Source: Candidatus Bipolaricaulota bacterium (GTDB lineage Bacteria > Bipolaricaulota > Bipolaricaulia > Bipolaricaulales > Bipolaricaulaceae). From it: a stretch of DNA of 38,445 nucleotides. A model generated the notes under the pieces. The model did not search any database. It saw only the letters and a list, made by a program, of their open reading frames with translations, and was not told the origin of the DNA. Location: positions 1 through 38,445 of the forward strand of contig JACIWJ010000012.1 of assembly GCA_014361015.1 (NCBI GenBank), in the 5' to 3' direction. The position numbers and the translations under genes are program-made. Below, piece after piece: positions 22,537 to 30,795 of this stretch; position 1 is the first letter of the stretch, and every line of letters starts with the position of its first letter.

Positions 22537-23202
22537 ATGAGGAGATGGTGGTGGACGTTGGTGGGAGGGGTGCTTCTCCTCTCAGGTTGCCTGCGCGTGG
22601 TGCCCGATCCGTGCCGCGGGGTGGCTCCACCCCTGGCCACGTTCCGCGTCTCGGTCGAGGGAGGGGAGCTTCCCCTTCTCGTCACCTTGGATGCCACGGA
22701 CTCGTTCCCGGGCGCGGGGTGCATCGTCGAGTACCTGTGGGAGTTCGGGGACGGGACGCTGGGGAGCGGGGCGGTGGTGCACCACAAGTTCGACCGGGAT
22801 CCAGAAGGACCGGAGGAGCAGGAGTTCCGCGTCGTCCTCACCGTTGTCCAGGAGCTGATCACCGAGCAGGGCCCATGCCGCCTCACCGGTCAGGCGGTAC
22901 GCGTCCTCCGGTACGGGATCAGCCGCCCCCTGAACGTGGTGGGGTGGGAGCTGAAGTCCACCTACTACGGATCGTTGATCGAGGGGTTCGTGCGCAACGA
23001 GAGCGCGGACCTGCGCGTGACCCACGGGCAGGTGGTGGCCCGGTTCTACCGCGGGCCGGACCACGTGCTCGTTGGGCAGGCGGACGCCGAGATCTGGGAT
23101 GTCCGGCCGGGGGAGGAGCGGTTCTTCATGATTCCGACCTACGTTCGCCCGTGGCAGTACGACTGGATCGAGCTCCGCACCGGCGCCTTCACCCAGCCCT
23201 AG
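22537..23202 (+). CDS. PKD-domain lipoprotein
   Basis: A 221-residue predicted lipoprotein. The N-terminus MRRWWWTLVGGVLLLSGC has a clear lipobox (LLSGC, Cys near 18). Residues 35-115 form a PKD-type beta domain (LPLLVTLDATDSFPG, IVEYLWEFGDGTLGSG, VVHHKFDR), normally extracytoplasmic protein- or glycan-interacting. The C-terminal part (VVGWELKSTYYGSLIEGFVRN, VTHGQVVARFY, VRPGEERFFMIP, split here) resembles the FxLYD-type beta domain. GAAGGAGGGCGAG precedes the ATG. Function is unknown. A strong hairpin separates it from the convergent PpiC gene. Confidence 0.82.
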   Translation: MRRWWWTLVGGVLLLSGCLRVVPDPCRGVAPPLATFRVSVEGGELPLLVTLDATDSFPGAGCIVEYLWEFGDGTLGSGAVVHHKFDRDPEGPEEQEFRVVLTVVQELITEQGPCRLTGQAVRVLRYGISRPLNVVGWELKSTYYGSLIEGFVRNESADLRVTHGQVVARFYRGPDHVLVGQADAEIWDVRPGEERFFMIPTYVRPWQYDWIELRTGAFTQP

Positions 23203-23209
23203 GTGGAAC

Positions 23210-23232
23210 GGCGGGCCCCGGAGGGGCCCGCC
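23210..23232. terminator. bidirectional hairpin between convergent genes
   Basis: GGCGGGCCCC and GGGGCCCGCC form a perfect 10-bp stem with a GGA loop, 7 nt after the lipoprotein stop and 18 nt from the end of the convergent PpiC gene. It lacks a T-tract, as often in GC-rich genomes. Confidence 0.7.
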
Positions 23233-23250
23233 TCGGCGATGCGGAGGGGC

Positions 23251-25398
23251 CTACCGGGGGAGGGCGGCCGCCCCCTCCAGCGCTGCAATCCGTTCCAACA
23301 CGTCCTCGTCGCCGGGAAGTTCCTCCAAGGCCCGCCGGTAGGCGGCGAGGGCAGCCTGGCGCGCAGCGTCGATCGCTTCGTCGAGGGCCGCGATCTGCGC
23401 CTCGCGCTCCGGGCCCTCGGGGAACTCCGTCTCGAGGAGCTCCTTGTCCGACTCGAGGTCGGCCATCTTCTCCTCGTACAGGGAACCGATGATGAACGAG
23501 ATGTACGGCTCTTCGACCTTCCCTTCCTCGCGGATGCGCTCGAACGCGGCGATCCCCTGGTCGAGGTCGGCGCTCCTCACGTACATCGCCTGGAGGATCG
23601 GATCGTCGATGACCACGACCGCGTTCCGCCGCACCTCGTTCAGCCACGCGTCGAATCTCTCCCGGACGAGCGCCGCCTCGGCGTCGGCCCGCACGCGATC
23701 GGCCACCTCTTCAAACGTGGGCTCGGACGCCTCGCGACGGTCGGTGACGAGGATGATGTGGAACCCGAATTGGCTTTCCACGATGCCGCTCGTCTCGCCA
23801 ACCGCGAGGGCGAACGCCGCCTCCTCGAACTCGGGGACCATCTTTCCCCGGCTGAACCAGCCGAGATCCCCACCCTCGGCGGAGCTGGGACAGGTCGACC
23901 GCTCCCGGGCGAGCTCGGCGAAGTCCGCCCCGAGGGCGAGCTCGTCGAGGACCGCCTGCGCCTCGTCTGCAGTGGCGACGAGGATGTGGGAGGCGCGGAT
24001 CTCTTCCGGCTTGCTGTAGTCCGCCTTGTGGTCCTCGAAGTACTGGCGGAGGTCGTCCTCCGTGAGCTCGACCGGGCCCACGACCGCTGTCTGGACCTCT
24101 TCGTAGAGGAGCTGTTCAGCGACGCTGGCCCGTCCCTCGTCCTTGAACTCGTCGAGGGTTCCCCCTTGAGCGGCGAAGTACTCGATGAGGTACTCCTCGG
24201 TGATCCCGTAGGTCTCCAGCATGGCCTGGTACTGCCTCTCGAACTCCGCCTCGATCTCGTCGGGGCTGATGGCAATGTCCCGCTTCGCTGCCTCACCTTC
24301 GACGATTCCCCGGGTGACGAGCCCGGTCAGGGCGCTGAGTTCCAGTTCGAGTTCGAACATTCGTCCTCGCGCACCGACGAGGAGGACCTGGACATCCATC
24401 CCGAACTGGCCGTAGAGCTGCTGGTAGAAGCCGAGGATCTGTTCCTTCATGGCATCGAACGCGTCCCGGGAGAGGGGATGGCCATTCACGGTGATGAACG
24501 CCGAGCTCTCGGCCGGGGCGGCGGTCGGTTCGGTCGCGGGCTGGGGAGTAGCCGTCGGGGTCACGGATAGCACGGCGGGCTCCGAAGTCACGCTTCCGCA
24601 CCCGTTGGTGACAACGACGGTGTACGTCCCCGCATCATCGGCCGCCGCCGCGGGGAGGGTGAACGTGGGGCCCGTTGCCCCCTGGATGTCGGTGCCGTCC
24701 TTGCGCCATTGGTAGAGGAGGGGCTCCTGCCCCGTGGCGACCGCTGTGAACGTCACCTCCGTCCCCACCTCCGCCTCATGCGATCCCGGCTGGGCGACGA
24801 TCGTCGGTGCCTCGCCCACCGTGAGGAGCGCGGGCTCGGAGGTCACGCTCCCACACGCGTTCGTGACCACGACCGTGTACGCTCCGGCGTCCGCGCGCGT
24901 GACGGCGGGGAGGGAGAGGACGGCGGTTGTGGCGCCAGCGAGGGCCGCACCGTCCTTCCTCCACTGGTAACTCAGGGGCGGGGTGCCATCCGCGGTTGCG
25001 CTCATCAGGACGGAGCTTCCGGCGCACGCGGTCTGCGTGGGAGGGTGCGCACTGAGGGTGGGGGGCACGTTCACGGTGAGCGTGGCCGCGCTCGAGGTCG
25101 CGCTTCCCGCGGCGTTGCGCACGGTCACGGTGTAGGTTCCGGCGTCGGACGCGGAGACGGGGTTGATCGTGTAGCTCGAGCTCGTTGCGCCAGGAATCGC
25201 CGTCCCGTCCTTGGCCCATTGGTAGGTGAGCGGCGCTGTGCCGCTCGCCGCAACGCTGAACGTGACCGCCCCTCCGGCGCAGATCGTTTCCCCTTGGGGC
25301 GGGGTGGTGATCGTAGGCGGCGTTCCTTTGTCGCACCCAGCGAGAAGAGCCCCAATCCCAATGACGACTAGGGTTACCGCAACAGCACGCATCCGCAT
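23251..25398 (-). CDS. Ig-like repeat / PpiC (SurA-like) peptidyl-prolyl isomerase lipoprotein
   Basis: A 715-residue lipoprotein (signal MRMRAVAVTLVVIGIGALLAGC, lipobox LLAGC). Three Ig-like domains of about 85 residues follow (about 28-280), each with CAGG/CAGS or VGTE, then YQWxKDG, and DAGTYTVxV. A Thr/Pro/Ala linker (about 280-300) leads to a SurA_N-like helical region (about 300-460) and a parvulin domain (about 463-556) with IRASHILVAT, CPSSAEGGDLGWFSRGKMV and QFGFHIILVTDRR. The last 150 residues are acidic and helical. The start has a perfect AAGGAGG 8 nt before the ATG. Likely an envelope folding factor held outside the cell by its Ig stalk; this Ig-PpiC order is unusual. Confidence 0.88.
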   Translation of the reverse strand: MRMRAVAVTLVVIGIGALLAGCDKGTPPTITTPPQGETICAGGAVTFSVAASGTAPLTYQWAKDGTAIPGATSSSYTINPVSASDAGTYTVTVRNAAGSATSSAATLTVNVPPTLSAHPPTQTACAGSSVLMSATADGTPPLSYQWRKDGAALAGATTAVLSLPAVTRADAGAYTVVVTNACGSVTSEPALLTVGEAPTIVAQPGSHEAEVGTEVTFTAVATGQEPLLYQWRKDGTDIQGATGPTFTLPAAAADDAGTYTVVVTNGCGSVTSEPAVLSVTPTATPQPATEPTAAPAESSAFITVNGHPLSRDAFDAMKEQILGFYQQLYGQFGMDVQVLLVGARGRMFELELELSALTGLVTRGIVEGEAAKRDIAISPDEIEAEFERQYQAMLETYGITEEYLIEYFAAQGGTLDEFKDEGRASVAEQLLYEEVQTAVVGPVELTEDDLRQYFEDHKADYSKPEEIRASHILVATADEAQAVLDELALGADFAELARERSTCPSSAEGGDLGWFSRGKMVPEFEEAAFALAVGETSGIVESQFGFHIILVTDRREASEPTFEEVADRVRADAEAALVRERFDAWLNEVRRNAVVVIDDPILQAMYVRSADLDQGIAAFERIREEGKVEEPYISFIIGSLYEEKMADLESDKELLETEFPEGPEREAQIAALDEAIDAARQAALAAYRRALEELPGDEDVLERIAALEGAAALPR

Positions 25399-25471
25399 GT
25401 CCGAACCTCCTTCAACGGCATGAGCTTACCCGGTGGAGGTGCTCGGCGAAAGCACCGGCCACAGGATCGGT

Positions 25472-26509
25472 TCAACCCGCAGCGAGGTAGGACCGCGCTT
25501 GGGCCACTTCCATCTGCCAGATCGTCCACTCCTTGTACATCCGGAATCCCATCGCGCGGTTGATCGCAAGCATCGGGGCGTTGGAGTTGGCGTTGCCGGT
25601 GCGGACGCGTACGACACAGGGCCGCTCGGCCAACACCTTCTCGATCATCGTCGCTTTGAGCCATTTGCCCAGGCCGCGGCCGCGGTACTTGGGGAGGACG
25701 CCGGTGTCGCCCTGCCACAGGGTTTCCTTCTGGGCAGGGTCCCAAAACACCTCGGTGAACCCGGCGAGTTCGCCCGACGGGCGGTGGCGGGCGTAGAGGG
25801 TCCACCGTTCCCTTCTCCGCTCGGCCAGCGCCGCCTCCCCCTGGCGCACCATCTCTGGGGTCCATGTCCAGTCCTCCATCTGCAGCTCGTCCCGCGGGGC
25901 AGTGTTCATGACGTCCTTGAGCCGGCAGATTGCCTCCAGTTCCTCCTCCGGATAGGGGCCGATCCACCACCCGAGGGTGAACAGGTCACGGGGCCCTTCG
26001 TTGCGCCACCGCGCCATGAGGGCGCGGTCGAGGTGGGCCAGATCGAGCTGGTTCGTGGCTGAGACCATCCCTGGCCTCGCCCCCACCCGCTCGGCGAACG
26101 CCCGTCCCGCAGGGAGCGCTGAGTCCGTGCCGAAGATGAGGAGGGTCTTGCCCCCCTTTTCGGCCGCGGCCACGATGCGGGTGAGGAGCTCCTTGCCGAT
26201 CCCCCGGCGGCGCTGTTCGGGGAGGACACCGATGTCGGCATCGGCGATGTGGCGATTGTGGGGGGTGTTGTAGAAGTAGGCGCTCGCCGCTGCCACCGCT
26301 TCCTCCCCCCGCCACGCCACCCACCGTTGCACGGTCCAGTAGGGAGGGATCGTCCTGATTTTCCTTTCCCAATCCTCCAACGCCTGGGGCGGGTCGTCCG
26401 GCCACGCCTCGGCCCGCATCCGGGTGGAGAAGGCGTGGACCGCGCTCATCTCGCGGCGCGAAGCGGTCGCGGGGTCGAATGCTCTGATCGGGATCCGACT
26501 CTCAGCCAT
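25472..26509 (-). CDS. tandem GNAT-domain acetyltransferase
   Basis: A 345-residue protein with two GNAT folds. The first holds DADIGVLPEQRRRGIGKELL (acetyl-CoA loop RRRGIG, about residue 100); the second has GDTGVLPKYRGRGLGKWLKATM (RGRGLG, about residue 290), then NSNAPMLAINRAMGF. The doubling resembles mycothiol-synthase-like and related tandem GNATs, where often only one half is catalytic. Both loops are intact here. GGAGGGGGCCAC precedes the ATG at 26509. Substrate unknown. The PpiC gene starts 73 nt downstream with its own ribosome-binding site. Confidence 0.87.
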   Translation of the reverse strand: MAESRIPIRAFDPATASRREMSAVHAFSTRMRAEAWPDDPPQALEDWERKIRTIPPYWTVQRWVAWRGEEAVAAASAYFYNTPHNRHIADADIGVLPEQRRRGIGKELLTRIVAAAEKGGKTLLIFGTDSALPAGRAFAERVGARPGMVSATNQLDLAHLDRALMARWRNEGPRDLFTLGWWIGPYPEEELEAICRLKDVMNTAPRDELQMEDWTWTPEMVRQGEAALAERRRERWTLYARHRPSGELAGFTEVFWDPAQKETLWQGDTGVLPKYRGRGLGKWLKATMIEKVLAERPCVVRVRTGNANSNAPMLAINRAMGFRMYKEWTIWQMEVAQARSYLAAG

Positions 26510-26579
26510 GGTGGCCCCCTCCGGAATGGATCTGGGGAGGGAGCATGGTACGTCCTGCCCATGTCCCAGGCAAGGGGGG

Positions 26580-26963
26580 TCATTCATCGTCGACGGTCAC
26601 CTGATCACGGAACCCGTCGAGGGTTTTGGGGCCGATCCCCGACACAAGGGTGAGGTCGTCCACGGAGCGGAACGGGCCGTGTTCCTCGCGGAACGCCACG
26701 ATGCGGGCGGCGAGGACGGGCCCCACCCCGGGCAACTTCTGCAGCTCTTCGGCCGAAGCGCGGTTGAGGTTGATCTTTCCTTGGACTACGAACTCGATCG
26801 GGACCACGACCGCGGGGATATCCACCGCCTCGAGCGGCAACCGGGGCGGAGGGGTGGGAGGAATGAAGCGCACTCCGGCGTACACGAGGAGGGCAAACAC
26901 GAGGGCGCAAGCGGCCCAGAACCGTGCCCCGTTAGGGGAAGAGCTCCTTGATGCGTTGGACAC
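26580..26963 (-). CDS. ComEA-like membrane-anchored helix-hairpin-helix protein
   Basis: A 127-residue protein: short N-terminus, one transmembrane helix (FWAACALVFALLVYAGV, about 16-32), a Pro-rich stretch, a short beta segment, then a double HhH domain (INLNRASAEELQKLPGVGPVLA, split, and LTLVSGIGPKTLDGF). This matches ComEA, the DNA receptor of competence, although ComEC or other uptake genes are not here. Start is a GTG at 26963 preceded by AGGAGCGGTGGG, inside the upstream gene, because no in-frame ATG precedes the helix. The 32-bp overlap suggests coupling. Confidence 0.82.
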   Translation of the reverse strand: MSNASRSSSPNGARFWAACALVFALLVYAGVRFIPPTPPPRLPLEAVDIPAVVVPIEFVVQGKINLNRASAEELQKLPGVGPVLAARIVAFREEHGPFRSVDDLTLVSGIGPKTLDGFRDQVTVDDE

Positions 26964-27471
26964 CCCACCGCTCCTGCTGGACGCGGGCTTGCTCTGGCTG
27001 CCGCTCGTACCGCTCTTTGGCGAACTTGGACTTCCAGCGCGCGAGGTGGACGTCGCGCAGGCGAGCGCGGAGGGAGGGGTCGGCGAGGGCGGGATGACGG
27101 GCCAAGGACTCGAGCTCGGGGAGGTAGACGTCCACCGCCGCGGCGCGATCGAACAAGCCCACACTGCGTTCCTGGTCCGTAGGGAGAAGGGCGACCGCCT
27201 GGCGGAAGAGGTCGCGGCGCTGGAGCTCCTCCCTGGCTCGCTCCGCCATCCGCTGGCCATGGGCGCGGTAGGCGGCCAGCCTCCACACGGGGAAACGGCG
27301 GACCTCGTGGGGGCAGCGGTTGTGCGAGGGGAACGCGCTCGGGTCGGCAACGATCCGTCCGTGCCAGGCCAGGCACTCCGCGCAGGTGCGCCATGAGACG
27401 GCCGTGTAGCACTGCCAGAGGACGGTCCGCCCGCGGAGAAGATGCCCCAGCACGCGCACGAGGTTCGTCAT
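26932..27471 (-). CDS. hypothetical protein with Cys/His motif
   Basis: A 179-residue protein I do not recognise. Residues 20-60 contain SWRTCAECLAWHGRIV and SHNRCPHEVRR, reminiscent of the C-x2-C...H-x-x-C pattern of phage Mu F/head-morphogenesis proteins, but no other phage genes are near. The rest is helical and charged, with Arg/Gln-rich repeats near the end (KERYERQPEQARVQQERWG). The ATG lies 10 nt after the tRNA-Leu 3' end and has no clear ribosome-binding site. Overlap with the HhH gene suggests a shared transcript. Confidence 0.65.
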   Translation of the reverse strand: MTNLVRVLGHLLRGRTVLWQCYTAVSWRTCAECLAWHGRIVADPSAFPSHNRCPHEVRRFPVWRLAAYRAHGQRMAERAREELQRRDLFRQAVALLPTDQERSVGLFDRAAAVDVYLPELESLARHPALADPSLRARLRDVHLARWKSKFAKERYERQPEQARVQQERWGVQRIKELFP

Positions 27472-27481
27472 CGGAGGTCCG

Positions 27482-27570
27482 TGGTGCCGAGGGTGGGAAT
27501 CGAACCCACACGCCCTTCTCAGGGCACGGGATTTTGAGTCCCGCGCGTCTGCCAGTTCCGCCACCCCGGC
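27482..27570 (-). tRNA. tRNA-Leu (anticodon CAA)
   Basis: On the minus strand the gene begins GCCGGGGTGGCGGAACTGG and ends CCTCGGCACCA, with CCA encoded. The acceptor stem pairs over 7 bp with one G-T. The anticodon loop is CTCAAAA (anticodon at 27534-27536), a long variable arm (TGCCCTGAGAAGGGC) marks a class II tRNA, and the T-arm reads GTGGGTTCGAATCCCAC. It sits between fur and the unknown protein on the same strand. Confidence 0.96.
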
Positions 27571-27579
27571 ATCGGGGCG

Positions 27580-27585
27580 ATTATA
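27580..27585 (-). promoter_or_regulatory. -10 element of tRNA-Leu within the fur stop
   Basis: Minus-strand TATAAT overlaps the fur stop codon and ends 9 nt before the mature tRNA 5' end. It is enclosed by a short GGGGC/GCCCC inverted repeat. No good -35 was seen, so it may act with fur read-through. Confidence 0.5.
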
Positions 27586-28069
27586 GCCCCTTCGCCTGGC
27601 ACGCCCGGCACAGGCCGTACCCCTGGATGACCGCCTCGGAGAGGTTGAACCCGTGGCGGGCCGCGGCGCGGGCGACGACCTGCGTCAAGCCGGAGTCGGA
27701 GAACTCGATGACCTTCCCGCAGTCCCGGCACACGAGGTGGCCGTGATCCTCACGGCCCAACGTGTGCTCGTAGTGGGCATGCGCCTCGCCGAACGACACG
27801 CGGCGCACGAGCCCGGCCTGTTCCAGGAGTTCCAGGGTGCGGTACACGGTGGCGGCCGAGGAGACGGAGCCGCGCAGGGCCGCCCACAGCTCGGCGGCCT
27901 CGAAGTGGGTGGGGAGGGCGAACACGGTCTCCACCACCGCCCGCCGCGGCTGGGTGACGTGGAGCCCCCGCCGCCTGAGGAACGCCTCGAACAACTCGAC
28001 CGCCCTGTCCATCGCCCGCTCACTTTGCCCCGGCGCCGCCAAGGCGTCAACTTGGCGGTTGTTAGCCAT
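27581..28069 (-). CDS. Fur-family metal- or peroxide-responsive repressor
   Basis: A 162-residue Fur-superfamily regulator. The winged helix lies in the N-terminal half (LHVTQPRRAVVETVF, SSAATVYRTLELLEQAGLV); the dimer/metal domain has HAHYEH, DHGHLVCRDCGKVIEF and GLCRACQAKGL, giving both CxxC pairs of the structural Zn site. Subtype (Fur, PerR or Zur) cannot be fixed. The start ATG overlaps the mrp stop by 8 bp (ATGGCTAA) and has GGAGG 7 nt before it. Location at the end of a Fe-S/cofactor operon suggests iron or redox control, possibly of its own operon. Confidence 0.92.
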   Translation of the reverse strand: MANNRQVDALAAPGQSERAMDRAVELFEAFLRRRGLHVTQPRRAVVETVFALPTHFEAAELWAALRGSVSSAATVYRTLELLEQAGLVRRVSFGEAHAHYEHTLGREDHGHLVCRDCGKVIEFSDSGLTQVVARAAARHGFNLSEAVIQGYGLCRACQAKGL

Positions 28070-28856
28070 GGGGTGCCTCCGGTTGTGGGTTCCCCTCTTC
28101 TGGGCCCTCGAGGAGGGAGAGCACCTTGTCCCCGAGCGCCAGGAACGGCTCACGGGCCTGGGGGAGGAGCACGGCCGGTCGTCCGCGATCCCCTCCCTGG
28201 ATCACCGCGGGGAGGAGGGGGATCCGGCCCAGGAAGGGGACGCCCATCCTTCCTGCCAGCTCCTCTCCGCCGCCCACCCCGTACAGGGCGATCTCCTGGC
28301 CGCAGTGGGGGCAGACGAGGCCCGCCATGTTCTCCACCACCCCGATCCGCGCCACCCCCGCCTTGCGGGCGAACGCCACCGCCTTCCCCGCATCGAGGAC
28401 GGCCACCTCCTGGGGCGTCGTGACGACCACCGCCGTTCCCCCTCTCCCCACGAGCTGGGCCACCGACAACGCCTCGTCCCCTGTCCCCGGGGGGAGGTCG
28501 ACGACGAGGAGGTCGAGGGGTGGCCAGGCCACGTCCTCCAGGAGCTGCTGGATCGCCTTCATCTTGAGCGGCCCCCGCCAGATGATGGGGGCATCCGCGC
28601 TGGGGAGGGCGAACGCAAGCGAGGCCACGGTCAGGTTGTAGGGCGTGCTCACCGGGAGGAGCTTCCCGTCCCGCAGCGGCATCGTCGCCCCCTCGATCCC
28701 GAGCATCTTCGGGACGTTGGGGCCGTGGAGGTCGGCGTCGAGAATCCCCACGTCAAGGCGGTGGGCGAGTGCGACCGCTACGTTCACCGCGATGGTGGAC
28801 TTCCCAACTCCCCCCTTCCCCGACAGGACCATGAGCACATGCTGCGGTCTGTTCAT
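28062..28856 (-). CDS. mrp: Mrp/NBP35-type iron-sulfur cluster carrier ATPase
   Basis: A 264-residue Mrp (ApbC) P-loop ATPase that binds and transfers [4Fe-4S] clusters. The deviant Walker A is LSGKGGVGKSTIA (about residue 11), the switch region LDADLHGPNVPKMLG, and the C-terminal cluster motif is GLVCPHCGQEI with CxxC. DLPPGTGDEALS is also conserved. The start overlaps the radical SAM gene by 4 bp (ATGA). It provides Fe-S delivery within this cofactor operon. Confidence 0.93.
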   Translation of the reverse strand: MNRPQHVLMVLSGKGGVGKSTIAVNVAVALAHRLDVGILDADLHGPNVPKMLGIEGATMPLRDGKLLPVSTPYNLTVASLAFALPSADAPIIWRGPLKMKAIQQLLEDVAWPPLDLLVVDLPPGTGDEALSVAQLVGRGGTAVVVTTPQEVAVLDAGKAVAFARKAGVARIGVVENMAGLVCPHCGQEIALYGVGGGEELAGRMGVPFLGRIPLLPAVIQGGDRGRPAVLLPQAREPFLALGDKVLSLLEGPEEGNPQPEAPHG

Positions 28857-29875
28857 GGGCGTCCTTCCCTAGCTTCCGCTACTCGGCCCTCGCTTCCCAC
28901 CGCGAGGGCCTCCGAGCCCGGGAAGCGCGCGGGGAGGGCCCGCAGGTAGAACGGGTGACCCTCGTACGGGAGCTCGACCAGCTGCCCCGCCCGGATCCGC
29001 TCCTCCACGACCTCCCACCCTGCCCCGTCCCGTTTCAGCAAGTCACGCACCGCGCCTTCCCGCATCGGGTGTACCGCCATGATCGAGCGTAAGTCCTTCG
29101 CCGCATCGCCGCTCGCCGCAAACGCATCACCCTCGTCACCGATGAGGAGCTCCACGGGCGGCAGCCGTTCGCTGAAGACGGTGTGGGCCTCGACGAGGCG
29201 CGCCTTGGGGGGCGGCCTTACTCCCGGTTCGGCAGGCGGCCGGGCGGGCACCGCGAGGTAGGCGCCGCGTGGACCCACTTCCCCGAGAAGGTCCGCAACC
29301 CGCCGAAGCTCATCGAGGTGATCGTTGGCCCCGGACACGAGCATGGTCTCCGTGACCAGGGTCCCCGCGAACGCACGAGAGAAGCGGAGGATTCCATCTT
29401 GGATCGCCGGCAGCGACAGGGAGCGGTGAGGCCGGTTCACCCTTCGCCAGACGGGCCCGTTGACCGTGTCGACCTTGAGCGAGACCCAGTCGGCTGCAGA
29501 GGGGTCTTCGCGGAGGTCCCCGCGATGGACGAGCGACGCGTTCGACATCACGGCGATGGGGATCCCGAGAGCCCTTAGGGCCCGGATCTCCTGAGCGAGG
29601 TGCAGGTCGAGTGTGGGCTCCCCATCGGGGACGGACGTGAGGTGGTCCACCGAATCCCCCCGACGCAGGGCAGCGTCGAGCTTGAGCTGTACACCGCTCA
29701 CGACCTCCTCCGGACGATAGAACGGACGTCGCTCGGCGATCCTATCCGGGGTCCGTCCGAGCTGGCAGTAGATGCACGAGTAGCTGCAGGGCTTGGCCGG
29801 GACGGTGTTGATCCCCAGCGAGCGGCTGAGGCGGCGTGAGGGGACGGGTCCAACCGCAAGGCCCCCCGCGTTCAC
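28853..29875 (-). CDS. radical SAM protein (COG0731-like)
   Basis: A 340-residue radical SAM enzyme. The cluster motif CSYSCIYCQLGRT (C-x3-C-x2-C) lies near residue 30 after VGPVPSRRLSRSLGIN. SVPDGEPTLD corresponds to the GGEP motif with Pro-Asp replacing the first glycine positions. MSNASLV and SLKVDTVN match the family. These 'wyosine-like' radical SAM proteins are often next to MinD and NifX genes; the true substrate is unknown. The C-terminal 60 residues are a winged-helix-like, basic region. GTG start with 4-bp overlap after the MinD gene. Confidence 0.85.
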   Translation of the reverse strand: MNAGGLAVGPVPSRRLSRSLGINTVPAKPCSYSCIYCQLGRTPDRIAERRPFYRPEEVVSGVQLKLDAALRRGDSVDHLTSVPDGEPTLDLHLAQEIRALRALGIPIAVMSNASLVHRGDLREDPSAADWVSLKVDTVNGPVWRRVNRPHRSLSLPAIQDGILRFSRAFAGTLVTETMLVSGANDHLDELRRVADLLGEVGPRGAYLAVPARPPAEPGVRPPPKARLVEAHTVFSERLPPVELLIGDEGDAFAASGDAAKDLRSIMAVHPMREGAVRDLLKRDGAGWEVVEERIRAGQLVELPYEGHPFYLRALPARFPGSEALAVGSEGRVAEAREGRP

Positions 29876-30795
29876 GCTCGTTGTTCACCCCCCGAGGCCC
29901 CCCGGAGGCGGACGATGCCTTTCCTCATCCCACCCTCCACGGTCAGCCGCTCCCACAGGGCGCGGACCGCCCTCGCTGCGGGGCCGTCGCCGTGCTCGAC
30001 GAGGGGGCGCTCGGCGACGAGGGCCGCGACCACCTGCTCGTCGTAGGGGATCCGTGCTAGAACTGGGATCCCCTCCCGTTGCGCGTAGAGCTCGATCTCG
30101 GTGGTGAGGTCAGGGGCGAGGTCAACCTTGTTGATCGCAATCAGTGGCTGGGCGCGAAACTGGCGGGCCACCGCCACCACCCGCTCCAGGTCGTGGAGCG
30201 CGGACCGACTCGGCTCGGTCACGACCAGCGCTGCGTGGGCCCCGGACAGGGAGGCGATGACCGGGCACCCGATCCCCGGCGCTCCGTCGACGATGAGGAG
30301 CCCTGCCCCCTCATCGCGCGCCAGCGCCCGGGCCCGCATCTTGACCTGGGTCACGAGCTTTCCCGACGCCTCCTCCCCCGGCCGGAGCTCGCCGTGGACG
30401 AACGTCCCGTAGCTAGACTGGGAGATATGGATCCATCCGGAGAGCTGTGGCTGCATCGCGATCGCCCCTGTTGGGCACACAAACGCGCACGCCCCGCACC
30501 CCTCGCAGGACAGGGGATCGATGCGAACGGATGTCCCGATCTGCCCCACCGCGCCGAACCGGCACGCGGAGAGGCACGCCCCGCACCCGGTGCATCGGTC
30601 GGGGTCGACTTCCGCCTTCTCCGCGCCCTCGTAGGGGATGCGCTCGGTGGTCTGGGGGTGGAGAAGGAGGTGGAGGTCGGCCGCGTCCACGTCGCAGTCG
30701 GCGATCACCGCGCCGTGGGCCAACGCAGCCAGGGACGCGGCGACGGTCGTCTTCCCGGTACCTCCCTTCCCGGAGACCACGACGAGCTCGGTCAT
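29872..30795 (-). CDS. MinD-superfamily ATPase with inserted ferredoxin domain (A)
   Basis: A 307-residue deviant-Walker ATPase (VVVSGKGGTGKTTVAASL) with two [4Fe-4S] ferredoxin motifs inserted at about 65-120: CTGCGACLSACRFGAV and CEGCGACAFVCPTGAI. The C-terminal ATPase half has DGAPGIGCPVIASL, TEPSRSALHDL and INKVDLAPD. This architecture matches the MinD-type proteins of the orange-protein complex in Desulfovibrio and others, where they accompany NifX-like cofactor proteins. The ATG overlaps the next MinD gene's stop by 4 bp. Confidence 0.9.
   Translation of the reverse strand: MTELVVVSGKGGTGKTTVAASLAALAHGAVIADCDVDAADLHLLLHPQTTERIPYEGAEKAEVDPDRCTGCGACLSACRFGAVGQIGTSVRIDPLSCEGCGACAFVCPTGAIAMQPQLSGWIHISQSSYGTFVHGELRPGEEASGKLVTQVKMRARALARDEGAGLLIVDGAPGIGCPVIASLSGAHAALVVTEPSRSALHDLERVVAVARQFRAQPLIAINKVDLAPDLTTEIELYAQREGIPVLARIPYDEQVVAALVAERPLVEHGDGPAARAVRALWERLTVEGGMRKGIVRLRGASGGEQRA

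Noticed and set aside
26932-27471. Prophage remnant from the Mu F-like Cys/His motif
   Set aside because: Single weak motif without any neighbouring phage gene; kept as hypothetical protein.
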